Below, one piece after another: positions 43,665 through 52,318 of a DNA stretch of 58,294 bases; the stretch's first letter is position 1; each line of letters starts with the position of its first letter. Below the pieces are notes generated by a model. That model had not been told where the DNA came from. It worked only from the letters and a program-made list of their open reading frames with translations, and searched no databases. The DNA is from an uncultured Marinoscillum sp. (GTDB taxonomy: Bacteria; Bacteroidota; Bacteroidia; Cytophagales; Cyclobacteriaceae): contig CACLDR010000004.1 in NCBI GenBank assembly GCA_902605755.1, forward strand, positions 1-58,294, given 5' to 3'. Position numbers and translations under genes: made by a program.

Positions 43665-44623
43665 GTATCAATATTTTTGGAATGGGTTTTTGTTTGAATT
43701 TTGTGAGATTTAATAATTTGTAGCAATGCACCTTCTTTCATGGCATAGGAGGAAATACGCGTGGTTTTTAGTCTCGTTTTTTTGAGGATGAATTCGATAA
43801 GTATAGAGGCTATTACAATCATATCTACTCTCAATTCAATCATTCCAGGAATTAAAAGGCGTTCTTCTTTTTTTTTCGCAATTATTTCTCTCAAAATTTG
43901 TAGCATTCCATTTTGTGAAATGGGAAGTTCAGTTTCCTTTTCTCGGGCATATCTGTTCATTTTCCTTTGATAAATTTCACTTAAGGTTTCAAAGCTTCCC
44001 GATGATCCAATTAGTGTTTTGGGGCTGTAGAGATCGCAGGCTTTAAATAGAGGTTGAAGATTTATTTCAAGATAGCTTTTGATGGTCGAAATTTCGGTAG
44101 TTGTAATTGGGTCATTTTTATGAAATTCTTCCATCAATCGTTGGCCACCTATTTCAAAGCTTTTCATCCAAATAGGCTCAAGCCCCTTTGAAATAATAAA
44201 TTCAATGCTACCACCGCCTATATCCATAATTAAACATCTTTCAGCGTCAATATTCAACGCTGCACACACGCCGTTATGGATAAATGAAGCTTCTTCCATG
44301 CCTGAGATAATACGAGGTTCAATACCTACTTCTTTTTTGATTTTTTGCATGAGAAATTGCTGATTTTCAGCATTTCTTATGGCACTGGTTGCGAAGGCAT
44401 AAATTTCATGGATATGGGCAGAATCAATCTGCTGTTTGAAGGATTTTAAAGCATTCAGGCAGCGATCAATAGCATTATCATTTATATTTCTTTGATTAAT
44501 GCCATTGGCACCAATTTTCGCAGCAATCTTTTCTTTATGAAAGATCTCAAATGTTTCATTTTCAACCTTCACCAATAAAAGGTGGAAGGTATTAGTTCCC
44601 ATGTCAATAATAGCTAGATTCAT
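43661..44623 (-). CDS. Ppx/GppA family phosphatase
   Basis: A 320-residue protein of the exopolyphosphatase/pppGpp phosphatase family, of the actin-like ATPase fold. DMGTNTFHLLLV at residues 7-18 and DIGGGSIEFI near 142-151 are the phosphate-binding loops, and FATSAIRNAEN is also typical. It is the short form: the HD-like C-terminal domain of the roughly 500-residue enzymes is missing. It may hydrolyse polyphosphate or pppGpp; which of the two is open. First gene of the unit with the Ldh-family dehydrogenase. Confidence 0.9.
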   Translation of the reverse strand: MNLAIIDMGTNTFHLLLVKVENETFEIFHKEKIAAKIGANGINQRNINDNAIDRCLNALKSFKQQIDSAHIHEIYAFATSAIRNAENQQFLMQKIKKEVGIEPRIISGMEEASFIHNGVCAALNIDAERCLIMDIGGGSIEFIISKGLEPIWMKSFEIGGQRLMEEFHKNDPITTTEISTIKSYLEINLQPLFKACDLYSPKTLIGSSGSFETLSEIYQRKMNRYAREKETELPISQNGMLQILREIIAKKKEERLLIPGMIELRVDMIVIASILIEFILKKTRLKTTRISSYAMKEGALLQIIKSHKIQTKTHSKNIDT

Positions 44624-44735
44624 AGGTTAATGCTGCCTCACGAATCTAAACTTTTACTCAATAAAGACCTAATACATTTATTAATAATCCTTAATAACTT
44701 CTTAGTAATTAAGATGTTCATTATTGTTTTCGCAA

Positions 44736-44743
44736 TATATTTG
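44736..44743 (+). promoter_or_regulatory. Possible promoter element of the SDR-M42 peptidase unit
   Basis: TATATTTG fits TAnnTTTG, about 50 bases before the SDR start. At the -33 position the sequence is GATG instead of TTTG, so only the proximal half is supported. Confidence 0.35.
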
Positions 44744-44791
44744 AGTTTATAAACTAAATTAATGTGGTTTTTAAGTAAAAAACTCATTTTT

Positions 44792-45502
44792 ATGAGGATG
44801 AAACAACAAAAAGTAGCAATTGTCACTGCGGGTAGTAAAGGGATTGGTGCTGCATGTGCTAGACACCTTGCGTCTGAGGGCTATAAGCTTGTTTTGATGT
44901 CTCGATCAGACAGTTTGTTTGCCTTTTGTGATCAACTAAATGCTAGGCCCATACAAGGATCTATGAAAGAGGAGAATGATATTGTAAGATTAGTCGATTT
45001 CACATTTGAGAAGTATGGGAGGATTGATGCTGTGGTATGTAATACTGGTCATGCAAGCAAGGGGCCTTTATTTTCTCTAACCGATTCAGATTGGCACGAA
45101 GGGGTCAATTTATTGCTTATGAATGTAGTCAGATTGGCAAGGATGGTTGGCCCCATTATGGCAAAGCAAAAGGTAGGAGCCTTGGTTAACATTTCTACAT
45201 TTGGTGCTAAAGAGCCCTCTTTATCCTTTCCTATTTCATCGGTAATAAGGGCTGCGGTATCTAGCTATTGTAAGTTATTTGCTTCGGAATTGGGTCACGC
45301 CAATGTGAGAATGAACAATATTCTTCCTGGATTTATTAATTCATATCCGGCAGATGAGCAAACTATTAATCAAATTCCAATGCTTCGGCAAGGAACCCCT
45401 ACAGAGGTAGCTGAATTAGCTTCTTTTTTAGTATCAGATAAGGCTGCTTATATCACAGGTCAAGATTTCGTGATTGATGGTGGATTGACAAAATCAATTT
45501 AA
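44792..45502 (+). CDS. SDR-family protein with atypical catalytic residues (first copy)
   Basis: A 236-residue Rossmann-fold protein of the short-chain dehydrogenase/reductase family: the nucleotide-binding TAGSKGIG at residues 12-19, VCNTGH in place of NNAG, and the ending SDKAAYITGQDFVIDGG. Aligned without gaps to FabG, the catalytic Ser-Tyr-Lys positions are Thr136, Ser149 and Arg153 (PISSVIRAAV), so the usual YxxxK pair is absent. It may be a divergent reductase, a non-reductase enzyme or a binding protein. The start is uncertain: ATG at 44762, 44792 or 44798; the later two fit family length. Followed after 13 bases by the M42 peptidase. Confidence 0.75.
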   Translation: MRMKQQKVAIVTAGSKGIGAACARHLASEGYKLVLMSRSDSLFAFCDQLNARPIQGSMKEENDIVRLVDFTFEKYGRIDAVVCNTGHASKGPLFSLTDSDWHEGVNLLLMNVVRLARMVGPIMAKQKVGALVNISTFGAKEPSLSFPISSVIRAAVSSYCKLFASELGHANVRMNNILPGFINSYPADEQTINQIPMLRQGTPTEVAELASFLVSDKAAYITGQDFVIDGGLTKSI

Positions 45503-45515
45503 AATAACTACTACT

Positions 45516-46586
45516 ATGGATAAAAAAAGTAAAGACTTTTTATACAGATATCTTAACAATCCATCACCGACAGGTTTTGAAGAAGGGGGACAAAGAATAT
45601 GGCTTGACTATATGCATCCATACATAGATGATTACATTTCTGATACATATGGAACTGTAGTGGGTGTAATCAATCCAAAGGCATCCTATAAGGTGGTTAT
45701 TGAGGCGCATGCCGATGAAATTTCCTGGTTTGTAAATTATATAGACGATAAAGGCTATATATATGTTATCCGCAATGGAGGATCAGATCATCAGATTGCT
45801 CCCTCTATGCGTGTAAACCTTCATACACGTAAAAAGGGAATAGTAAAAGGAATCTTCGGTTGGCCTGCCATTCATGTTCGAAAGGATAAAGAAGATTCAC
45901 CAACATTAAAAAATATTTTTGTTGATGTAGGAGCTAGTAGTAAAGCTGATGTCGAGGAAATGGGAATACATCCCGGCACTGTAATTACTTTCCATGATGA
46001 GTTGATGGAACTTGGAGAAAATTATTATACCGGCAGGGCTTTGGATAATAGAATAGGCGGTTTTATGATAGCAGAAGTCGTTAGAAGAATTAAAGAACAA
46101 AAGATCGAACTTCCTTTTGGTTTATATGCTGTTAATGCTGTTCAAGAGGAGATTGGATTACGTGGCGCAGAAATGATTTCTAGGCGAATTAAGCCGGATG
46201 TGGCTATTATAACGGATGTAACTCACGACACTAATTCGCCGATGTATGATAAAAAAAATAGTGGTGATATTACAATAGGTAAAGGCCCTACTTTATCTTA
46301 TGCACCAGCTGTTCAACAAAATCTCAGAGATTTGATCGTCGAAGTAGCTGAAAAAAATGAGATTCCTTTCCAGCGATTGGCCTCCTCGAGATTTACAGGC
46401 ACTGACACAGATGCTTTTGCATACTCGGGATTAGGAGTGGCTTCAGCTCTGATTTCATTACCTCTTAAATATATGCACACTACGGTTGAAACGGTGGCAA
46501 AAGTAGATGTTGAACATGTGATTAACTTGATTTTTGAGACTACCAAAACGATAGAGTCAGCCCAAGATTTTAGATCAATAAAATAA
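45516..46586 (+). CDS. M42 family metallopeptidase (glutamyl aminopeptidase-like)
   Basis: A 356-residue cytosolic di-zinc aminopeptidase of the M42 (FrvX/PepA/TET) family. The metal ligands and catalytic residues are visible: EAHADEI (His65, Asp67), RALDNRIGG with the bridging Asp near 177, VQEEIGLRGA with the Glu pair near 209-210, ITDVTHDT and the last histidine in KYMHTT. These peptidases usually form large tetrahedral complexes that degrade peptides made by the proteasome or other proteases. It lies 13 bases after the first SDR gene, suggesting joint transcription. Confidence 0.92.
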   Translation: MDKKSKDFLYRYLNNPSPTGFEEGGQRIWLDYMHPYIDDYISDTYGTVVGVINPKASYKVVIEAHADEISWFVNYIDDKGYIYVIRNGGSDHQIAPSMRVNLHTRKKGIVKGIFGWPAIHVRKDKEDSPTLKNIFVDVGASSKADVEEMGIHPGTVITFHDELMELGENYYTGRALDNRIGGFMIAEVVRRIKEQKIELPFGLYAVNAVQEEIGLRGAEMISRRIKPDVAIITDVTHDTNSPMYDKKNSGDITIGKGPTLSYAPAVQQNLRDLIVEVAEKNEIPFQRLASSRFTGTDTDAFAYSGLGVASALISLPLKYMHTTVETVAKVDVEHVINLIFETTKTIESAQDFRSIK

Positions 46587-47352
46587 TTAACAAGTTATTA
46601 TATTAAAAGATTAATCGAGCTATAGGCCAATTGATTCATTCTTTTGAATTGATGTCTTTTGGAAACAAAATATTGATTGCAATTAATTTCGGAAAATATA
46701 GCTTATATACACCTTATTTTTTTAAGTAGTATCAGGAAAGAGCACTCATAAATATTCACATTTTAGCCATAATTATAGATCAAAAAAAACAGCCTGGATT
46801 TTATATTGAAATTTTACGAAAAATTTTCGAAAAATGTTAGATAGGCAATAAAATTATTGAGCAAAAACATTACCTATTAGTTGCGGAAAAAACCTTCCAG
46901 AAAAGAGTTGCTGTTTCCTTTTAGTCAATTTAGGAGAGGTATTTTGTATTATTCAATGAGAAAATTTGAGTATTATAAAATAGCCTTGGGTAATTATCGC
47001 GTGGATGTAATGGGAGCTTTAATTGTGAATATATTTTTTCAAGTCCATTTGGATCTGTGTCAGCGCGCGATAAGAACCAACTGTAAATTTTAATTTAATG
47101 AGCTCTTGTTATCGCTTCAATAGGACTGGATAACAGATTTTGCCCAGGCTCAGGGATGCTCTATTATTCCTTATAGTCTTTGCGGATTACAGAATTACCT
47201 AAATCGCGGAGAGATGAGGGGGTATTAATGGAGCTACAGTAGCTCTATCAAAATGGAAGAATTAGGCTTTTCGATCCTTCATAATCTTAAACTGCAGTTT
47301 CTTTTTGACAAAAAGTTGTGGAATACAGAAAGCACTAGAATATAATTGTGCT
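46587..47352. other. Gene-poor gap with two short coding-like fragments
   Basis: This 766-base region carries no intact gene. Two short stretches look slightly coding: from the ATG at 46956 to the stop ending at 47093 (45 codons, MRKFEYYKIALGNYRV and onward), and 47127-47228 (33 codons, WITDFAQAQGCSIIPYSLCG and onward). Neither resembles a family I know, neither has a clear ribosome-binding site, and they are in different frames. They may be remnants of a lost gene or chance. I see no repeat or terminator of note. Confidence 0.4.
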
Positions 47353-48117
47353 ATGAATTTATTATTAAATAACAAAGTAGCTTTCGTTGCAGCATCAAGT
47401 CAAGGGCTTGGTTATGCTGTAGCAAAGGAATTGTTACAGGAGGGCTGTCATGTAATAATTTCAGGTAGAAAAATTAATAATTTAGAATATGCGGCGCAGA
47501 CTCTATCTGATTTTGGAAAAGGCAAAATTTTGGCTTTGCCCGGAGATGTATCTGATGAAAAAGATTGCAATCGGATGATCAAAGCATCTCTGGATGAATT
47601 TGAGACCATAGATATTTTAATTACTAATTCAGGAGGACCCCCCTCGGGAAGTTTCGATCAATTTTCTTTAGATGATTGGGAAGCTGCATATCATTTGCTT
47701 TTAGGCAGTACCTTGGCCTTAATCAAGGGATTTTTACCTCAAATGAAGGCACAAAAATGGGGAAGAATTGTGGCCATTACCTCACAGGCAGTTAAGCAAC
47801 CCGTCGATGGACTAATTCTTTCAAACAGTGTGCGTGCAGCAGTTTCAGGATTAATAAAAAGCCTTTCTAATGAACTAGGACCTTTTAACATAACGGTTAA
47901 TAATCTCATGCCTGGTTCTACTGAAACGGGAAGATTAAAAAATTTGTTGAAGGCGAATCCCTCATTCAAAAATAGTATCAAAAATATACCTTTGGGACGT
48001 TTTGGTCAGCCACATGAATTTGCGGCAGCTGTTGCTTTTTTTGTCAGTGAACGGGCTAGTTATATAACAGGTACTTCTTTAGCTATCGACGGGGGGAGTA
48101 TTAAAAATATTTTATAA
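47353..48117 (+). CDS. SDR-family protein with atypical catalytic residues (second copy)
   Basis: A 254-residue SDR-fold protein that starts MNLLLNNKVAFVAASSQGLG (nucleotide-binding loop AASSQGLG) and has TNSGGPPSGSF in place of the NNAG motif, and the ending ASYITGTSLAIDGG. A gapless alignment of GRIVAITSQAVKQPVDG and the following LILSNSVRAAV to FabG puts Ser144 at the catalytic Ser but Ser157 and Arg161 at the Tyr and Lys positions. The first SDR in this window shares the same Ser/Arg replacement. Usually annotated as 3-oxoacyl-ACP reductase-like; that activity is doubtful. The open frame continues upstream, but 47353 gives the family start. Confidence 0.78.
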   Translation: MNLLLNNKVAFVAASSQGLGYAVAKELLQEGCHVIISGRKINNLEYAAQTLSDFGKGKILALPGDVSDEKDCNRMIKASLDEFETIDILITNSGGPPSGSFDQFSLDDWEAAYHLLLGSTLALIKGFLPQMKAQKWGRIVAITSQAVKQPVDGLILSNSVRAAVSGLIKSLSNELGPFNITVNNLMPGSTETGRLKNLLKANPSFKNSIKNIPLGRFGQPHEFAAAVAFFVSERASYITGTSLAIDGGSIKNIL

Positions 48118-48188
48118 ATATTTATGAGATTGGAATCTCAATTGGTGTGAATAATAATAAAAGGATGTGATAAGCTCTGACGAAAACA

Positions 48189-48725
48189 TTACATTCGAAT
48201 TTGAAGTTTCTTTACATTTGGAGTTCCTTTTGGACTAATGTCCACGAAATAGACCCAGTCATATTCTGTCTCTTTCAAATTAGGATAGTCGGTTCCTGAC
48301 AATACATTAATTAATTGAGGTGTAGTGTTTGAATGACCAACGATAATTACCGTTTCCCCCATATGTGTGTTTAATAGTTTTTGGGCAAATGAATCAAGTT
48401 CATCAGGATTATAATTTAATATTCCCAACTTTTTGGCTTTGGCCAATGGCTTAGCTGTATCAATCGACCTTCGGTAGGGGCTAGCATAAACTGCATCAAT
48501 GTCGACAGCTTCGAATAGATGTACGAGTTCATTAGCTCGTTGCCAACCCTTTGTGGAAAGCTGTGGATCATTACTTGAGGATAGTATTTTTTCAGCATGT
48601 CTTATGAGAATAAAAGAAGCCGATTTTATTTGAGTAGGTTGACAAGAGTCAAAAATTTGAGAAAGTCCGAGAAAGAGTAATATCTTAATGAAGTAGTTTG
48701 AATTATTGTTACAAATATTTAGCAT
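48189..48725 (-). CDS. Exported histidine phosphatase family protein, probable lipoprotein
   Basis: A 178-residue protein of the phosphoglycerate-mutase-like (RHG) superfamily. The N-terminal hydrophobic stretch (FIKILLFLGLSQIFDSC) ends in a cysteine at 28 that could be lipidated, so it is probably anchored in the periplasm. The catalytic RHAE is at 42-45, the second histidine in VGHSN at 132, and the conserved arginine in SPYRRSIDTA near 86-87. The substrate is unknown; small members of this group remove phosphate from various compounds. Its start lies inside the end of aroA (7 bases of overlap), so it belongs to the aroB-aroA unit. Confidence 0.82.
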   Translation of the reverse strand: MLNICNNNSNYFIKILLFLGLSQIFDSCQPTQIKSASFILIRHAEKILSSSNDPQLSTKGWQRANELVHLFEAVDIDAVYASPYRRSIDTAKPLAKAKKLGILNYNPDELDSFAQKLLNTHMGETVIIVGHSNTTPQLINVLSGTDYPNLKETEYDWVYFVDISPKGTPNVKKLQIRM

Positions 48726-49942
48726 TCATTAAAGGTAATCCCTACAGATTTTAAATCCATCCAATATCTAGGATAAGATTTTTTAACTACATCTATGTTT
48801 TTTATTTTAAGGGGTTTAATCAGGCACACCGGAGCAAAAGACATGGCCATTCTATGATCATCATATGTTTCTATGGTTTCAATGTGCTCTGGAATGGTGC
48901 CCGGTATTAACTTCCAGTATTTATTTTCTTCATTTAAAAGACCCCCAATTTTAAGTAATTCTTTTTTCATGGCTAAGACTCGATCTGTTTCTTTTATTTT
49001 CAGGCTTTCAAGACCAGTCATGGTTAATTTAATTCCTTTGATGGCGGCTACTACCATTACTGTTTGAGCTAGATCTGGACAATTTTTAAAATCAAGGGTT
49101 TGATTTAATTCGGTCACCGGAATAGAATTCAGTTCAACTCCATCTGAGATAAATTCAGTTTCGACTCCCATTTTAGACATAATTTGAACAACGTTTTGAT
49201 CTCCTTGAAAACTTCGAGAACGAAGTCCTCTAAGGATTATATTGCTTTCTTTATTCAAGGCAACCATGCTGTACCAGTAGCTTGCGCCCGACCAATCGCT
49301 TTCAATAGTATAAGATTGCCCTTCATATCGCTGTGATCTAATACTTATGGTTTGATTTTTCCAGGTACTTTTGATACCAAAGTGGTTCATGAGTGCTAAG
49401 GTCATATCTATGTAGGGTTTCGAAAAAATTTCACCGATTATTTCAATTGAAATACCATCGGGTAACATGGGACCTATCATGAGCAAGGCACTTATGTATT
49501 GACTACTGATATTACCTGGGATAATTATTTTTTGAGATTGAAAATTATTTTTTTGTCCGATAATGCGTAAAGGAGGGAATCCTTCCTCTTCGAGATAATC
49601 TATTTTGGTGCCCAACTTACGTAGGGCATCTACTAATGGTTTGATAGGTCGTTCTTTCATACGGTTAGACCCTGTAATTGTTTCTCCTGAGCCGGTAATA
49701 GCTAGGTAGGCGGTACAGAATCGCATTGTAGTCCCTGCATCAAGTACGTCCCAGACAGCTTGTTTCTCTAAGAGTAAACGTCGCATGGTTTGAGTATCAC
49801 GAGCATCTGATAAATTTTTTAATTGTAATTTATTACCAGAGAGTGCATTCATAATCAATGTTCGGTTGCTTTCACTCTTTGAGGATGATAAAGTGATTTC
49901 GCCATTCAATGGCTGAGAATAGCGATCAAGTCTATAATTCAT
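48719..49942 (-). CDS. aroA: 3-phosphoshikimate 1-carboxyvinyltransferase (EPSP synthase)
   Basis: Sixth step of the shikimate pathway: joins phosphoenolpyruvate to shikimate 3-phosphate. The 407-residue protein has SKSESNR at 21-27, DAGTTMRF at 68-75 (the usual NAGT/DAGT loop), RMKERPIKPLVDALRKLG and the late KETDRVLAMKKEL. EPSP synthases of Bacteroidota are often this slightly short form. The gene follows aroB after 64 bases. Confidence 0.95.
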   Translation of the reverse strand: MNYRLDRYSQPLNGEITLSSSKSESNRTLIMNALSGNKLQLKNLSDARDTQTMRRLLLEKQAVWDVLDAGTTMRFCTAYLAITGSGETITGSNRMKERPIKPLVDALRKLGTKIDYLEEEGFPPLRIIGQKNNFQSQKIIIPGNISSQYISALLMIGPMLPDGISIEIIGEIFSKPYIDMTLALMNHFGIKSTWKNQTISIRSQRYEGQSYTIESDWSGASYWYSMVALNKESNIILRGLRSRSFQGDQNVVQIMSKMGVETEFISDGVELNSIPVTELNQTLDFKNCPDLAQTVMVVAAIKGIKLTMTGLESLKIKETDRVLAMKKELLKIGGLLNEENKYWKLIPGTIPEHIETIETYDDHRMAMSFAPVCLIKPLKIKNIDVVKKSYPRYWMDLKSVGITFNEC

Positions 49943-50006
49943 GATTTATCACAGTAAAACTAATAAAAGGTTAATCTTAAGGCTGAAAAATTTACAAATG
50001 ACTTAC

Positions 50007-51044
50007 TCAATTTAGATAAAAATTAATGGCATCTGCAATCTGATTATCCTTTACCTTAATGTCAAACAAACAACTTCCTGGTCCATTGATTAGTGAAAAC
50101 ATGACAGTGGAACCTTGATTTTTTTTATCTTGTCGCAATAATGACTTAAACTTATCAAAAGGAGGAAATAACGTTATGCGATCGAAAACCTGATCAATAT
50201 AGTTTATCACTTGCCCAAAATACTTTTCTTCTATCAAACCTAAGTCGAGAGCTAACTTAGCTTCCATGATCATTCCAGCTGCGATAGCTTCTCCATGCAA
50301 TAAATCTTTCTCAGTATCTAAATACCAGGATTCAATACTATGCCCAAGTGTATGTCCAAAGTTTAAAATTTTTCTCAAACCTGACTCATAGGGATCTTTT
50401 TCGATAACATCAGCTTTTATGAATACAGATTTTTTAATGAAATATTGCCAATCTGTAATTTCTGAAAAGAGGTTCATGCGGATATCTCTCCAGTAGTTGA
50501 GATCGTAGATAAGACCATGTTTAACGATTTCAGCAAAACCTGATTTAAGTTCTCGGCGGCAGAGTGTATTCAAAAATTCATCACAGATAATGATAGCATC
50601 AGGATCTTTAAATACACCAATGTGATTTTTGAATTGATTGAAATCAATACCTAATTTTCCACCAATACTTGCGTCAACTTGGGAAAGTAATGTTGTGGGG
50701 ATATTGATAAATTGAATTCCTCTTTTAAAAGTAGCAGCTACAAAACCACCCATATCTCCGATTACACCACCGCCCAGATTAATGAGTAAGGATTTTCGAG
50801 TAAATTTAAAATCAGTCAACTGCTGCCAGATAATTTTACAGGTTTCAATATTTTTATTTTTTTCTCCACTTTTGATTTGAATCAATGGTGTTTCTTTGAC
50901 CAATTGTAATTTAGGTAAACAGTGGACTAAAGTATTCTCGTCAACTAAAATGGCAATTCTATCAGGTTTGAAGAACTTGAGACAACTGTAAAGTTGCTTA
51001 TTTACATTTTGGGTGAAATGTATGCTAGAAGGTACCTTTTTCAT
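50007..51044 (-). CDS. aroB: 3-dehydroquinate synthase
   Basis: Second step of the shikimate pathway, NAD- and metal-dependent cyclisation of DAHP to 3-dehydroquinate. The 345-residue protein carries the glycine-rich NLGGGVIGDMGGFVAATFKR near residues 88-107, PTTLLSQVDASIGGKLGID and the metal-binding NFGHTLGHSIES. First gene of the minus-strand unit with aroA and the histidine phosphatase. Confidence 0.96.
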   Translation of the reverse strand: MKKVPSSIHFTQNVNKQLYSCLKFFKPDRIAILVDENTLVHCLPKLQLVKETPLIQIKSGEKNKNIETCKIIWQQLTDFKFTRKSLLINLGGGVIGDMGGFVAATFKRGIQFINIPTTLLSQVDASIGGKLGIDFNQFKNHIGVFKDPDAIIICDEFLNTLCRRELKSGFAEIVKHGLIYDLNYWRDIRMNLFSEITDWQYFIKKSVFIKADVIEKDPYESGLRKILNFGHTLGHSIESWYLDTEKDLLHGEAIAAGMIMEAKLALDLGLIEEKYFGQVINYIDQVFDRITLFPPFDKFKSLLRQDKKNQGSTVMFSLINGPGSCLFDIKVKDNQIADAINFYLN

Positions 51045-51110
51045 ATTACAAAATTACATGTCTTTTTCATACTATGATTAACTCGAGTGATGAATCCTTA
51101 AGTCGTTTGT

Positions 51111-51118
51111 TATCTTTG
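51111..51118 (+). promoter_or_regulatory. Probable -7 element of the proline dehydrogenase-lysS promoter
   Basis: TATCTTTG is a full match to TAnnTTTG and lies 27 bases before the start of the proline dehydrogenase gene, in the divergent spacer with aroB. The -33 position reads GTGA, so the upstream half is weak. Confidence 0.45.
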
Positions 51119-51145
51119 TTTCCCAATCGCTAACGAGATGGTTAT

Positions 51146-52318
51146 ATGTCAGTGAATTTTGATGATACTAAAATTACTTTTCAATCTAAATCTACTTGGG
51201 AATTACAAGTATTAAAATTTATTTTTTCAGTTCTAAATAGGCCTTTTTTTGTATTTTTGGGCACTTCAATAATAAAATGGGCATTACAATTTCGACTACC
51301 TATTAAGGGGTTGATAAAGGCAATGCTTTTTAATCAATTTTGTGGAGGAGAAAATATACTAGGTTGTGAAAATAAAATTAATAAACTCAAAACATTTAAT
51401 GTTAAAACTATTTTAGACTATTCGGTTGAAGGGCAAGAAAATGAACAAAGCTTTGATCATACCTTAAAAGAGACTTTTAAAGCCATTCAATTTGCCAATC
51501 AGCATGATGCCATTCCTTTTTGTGTATTAAAACTGACGGGGTTGGGCTCAAAATCTTTGATGACTAAAATTCAATTAGGTAAAGAACTATCTTTGGATGA
51601 GCAAAATCGATATAATAGATTCAGGGATCGTGGTTTTGAGGTCGCAGCTGAAATTTCAAAATTTAATCAGCGCTTACTGATTGATGCTGAGGAAAGTTGG
51701 TATCAAAATGTTGTAGATGCTTTCACATATGAATTAATGATTAAATATAATACCGAGATGGCGTTAGTTTATAATACATATCAGTTCTATCGTCATGATA
51801 TGTTGGATAGAATGAAGGCAGGATTTGAAAATATAATTGCGTCAAAAGCGTATTTTGGAGCTAAAGTGGTACGAGGGGCTTATATGGAACAAGAACGTAT
51901 TCGGTCGCAATCCTTAGGATATCTAGATCCGATTCAGTCCAACAAAGATGATACAGATAGAGATTTTAATGAAGGCGTGAAATTTATATTGGAAAATTTA
52001 AACTCTTGTTCAATTTGTTTGGGAACTCACAATGAAGCTTCGAGCAAAGATTTGGTCATATTAATTCAACAATATGGATATGAAAAGAATGATCCCAGAA
52101 TATTTTTTGCTCAATTATTAGGAATGAGTGATAATATATCATTTAAATTATCCGACGAAGGTTACAATGTTGCCAAATATGTGCCTTATGGCCCAATAGA
52201 GCAGATTATGCCATATTTGTTTAGAAGGGCAAAGGAGAATACTTCAGTTCAAGGGCAAAGTAGTCGTGAGCTATTATTGATTAAAAAAGAAATAGAGAGA
52301 AGAAAATTAAAATTATAA
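51146..52318 (+). CDS. Proline dehydrogenase (monofunctional)
   Basis: Oxidises proline to pyrroline-5-carboxylate with FAD. The 390-residue protein is a TIM barrel of the PRODH family: LIDAEESWYQ near residue 185, KVVRGAYMEQER near 242-253, GTHNEAS near 290, and the diagnostic ending VPYGPIEQIMPYLFRRAKEN near 346-365. No pyrroline-carboxylate dehydrogenase domain is attached, unlike the PutA fusion of enteric bacteria; this separate form is usual in Bacteroidota. Its stop overlaps the lysS start by one base (TAATG). Confidence 0.93.
   Translation: MSVNFDDTKITFQSKSTWELQVLKFIFSVLNRPFFVFLGTSIIKWALQFRLPIKGLIKAMLFNQFCGGENILGCENKINKLKTFNVKTILDYSVEGQENEQSFDHTLKETFKAIQFANQHDAIPFCVLKLTGLGSKSLMTKIQLGKELSLDEQNRYNRFRDRGFEVAAEISKFNQRLLIDAEESWYQNVVDAFTYELMIKYNTEMALVYNTYQFYRHDMLDRMKAGFENIIASKAYFGAKVVRGAYMEQERIRSQSLGYLDPIQSNKDDTDRDFNEGVKFILENLNSCSICLGTHNEASSKDLVILIQQYGYEKNDPRIFFAQLLGMSDNISFKLSDEGYNVAKYVPYGPIEQIMPYLFRRAKENTSVQGQSSRELLLIKKEIERRKLKL

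Noticed and set aside
46881-47093. 70-codon plus-strand frame after the M42 peptidase
   Set aside because: No family, no promoter or ribosome-binding site; only mentioned as a possible remnant.
51049-51056. TAATTTTG on the minus strand as a leaderless promoter of aroB
   Set aside because: There is no TTTG at the matching distance, and such an 8-base word is common in this AT-rich sequence.
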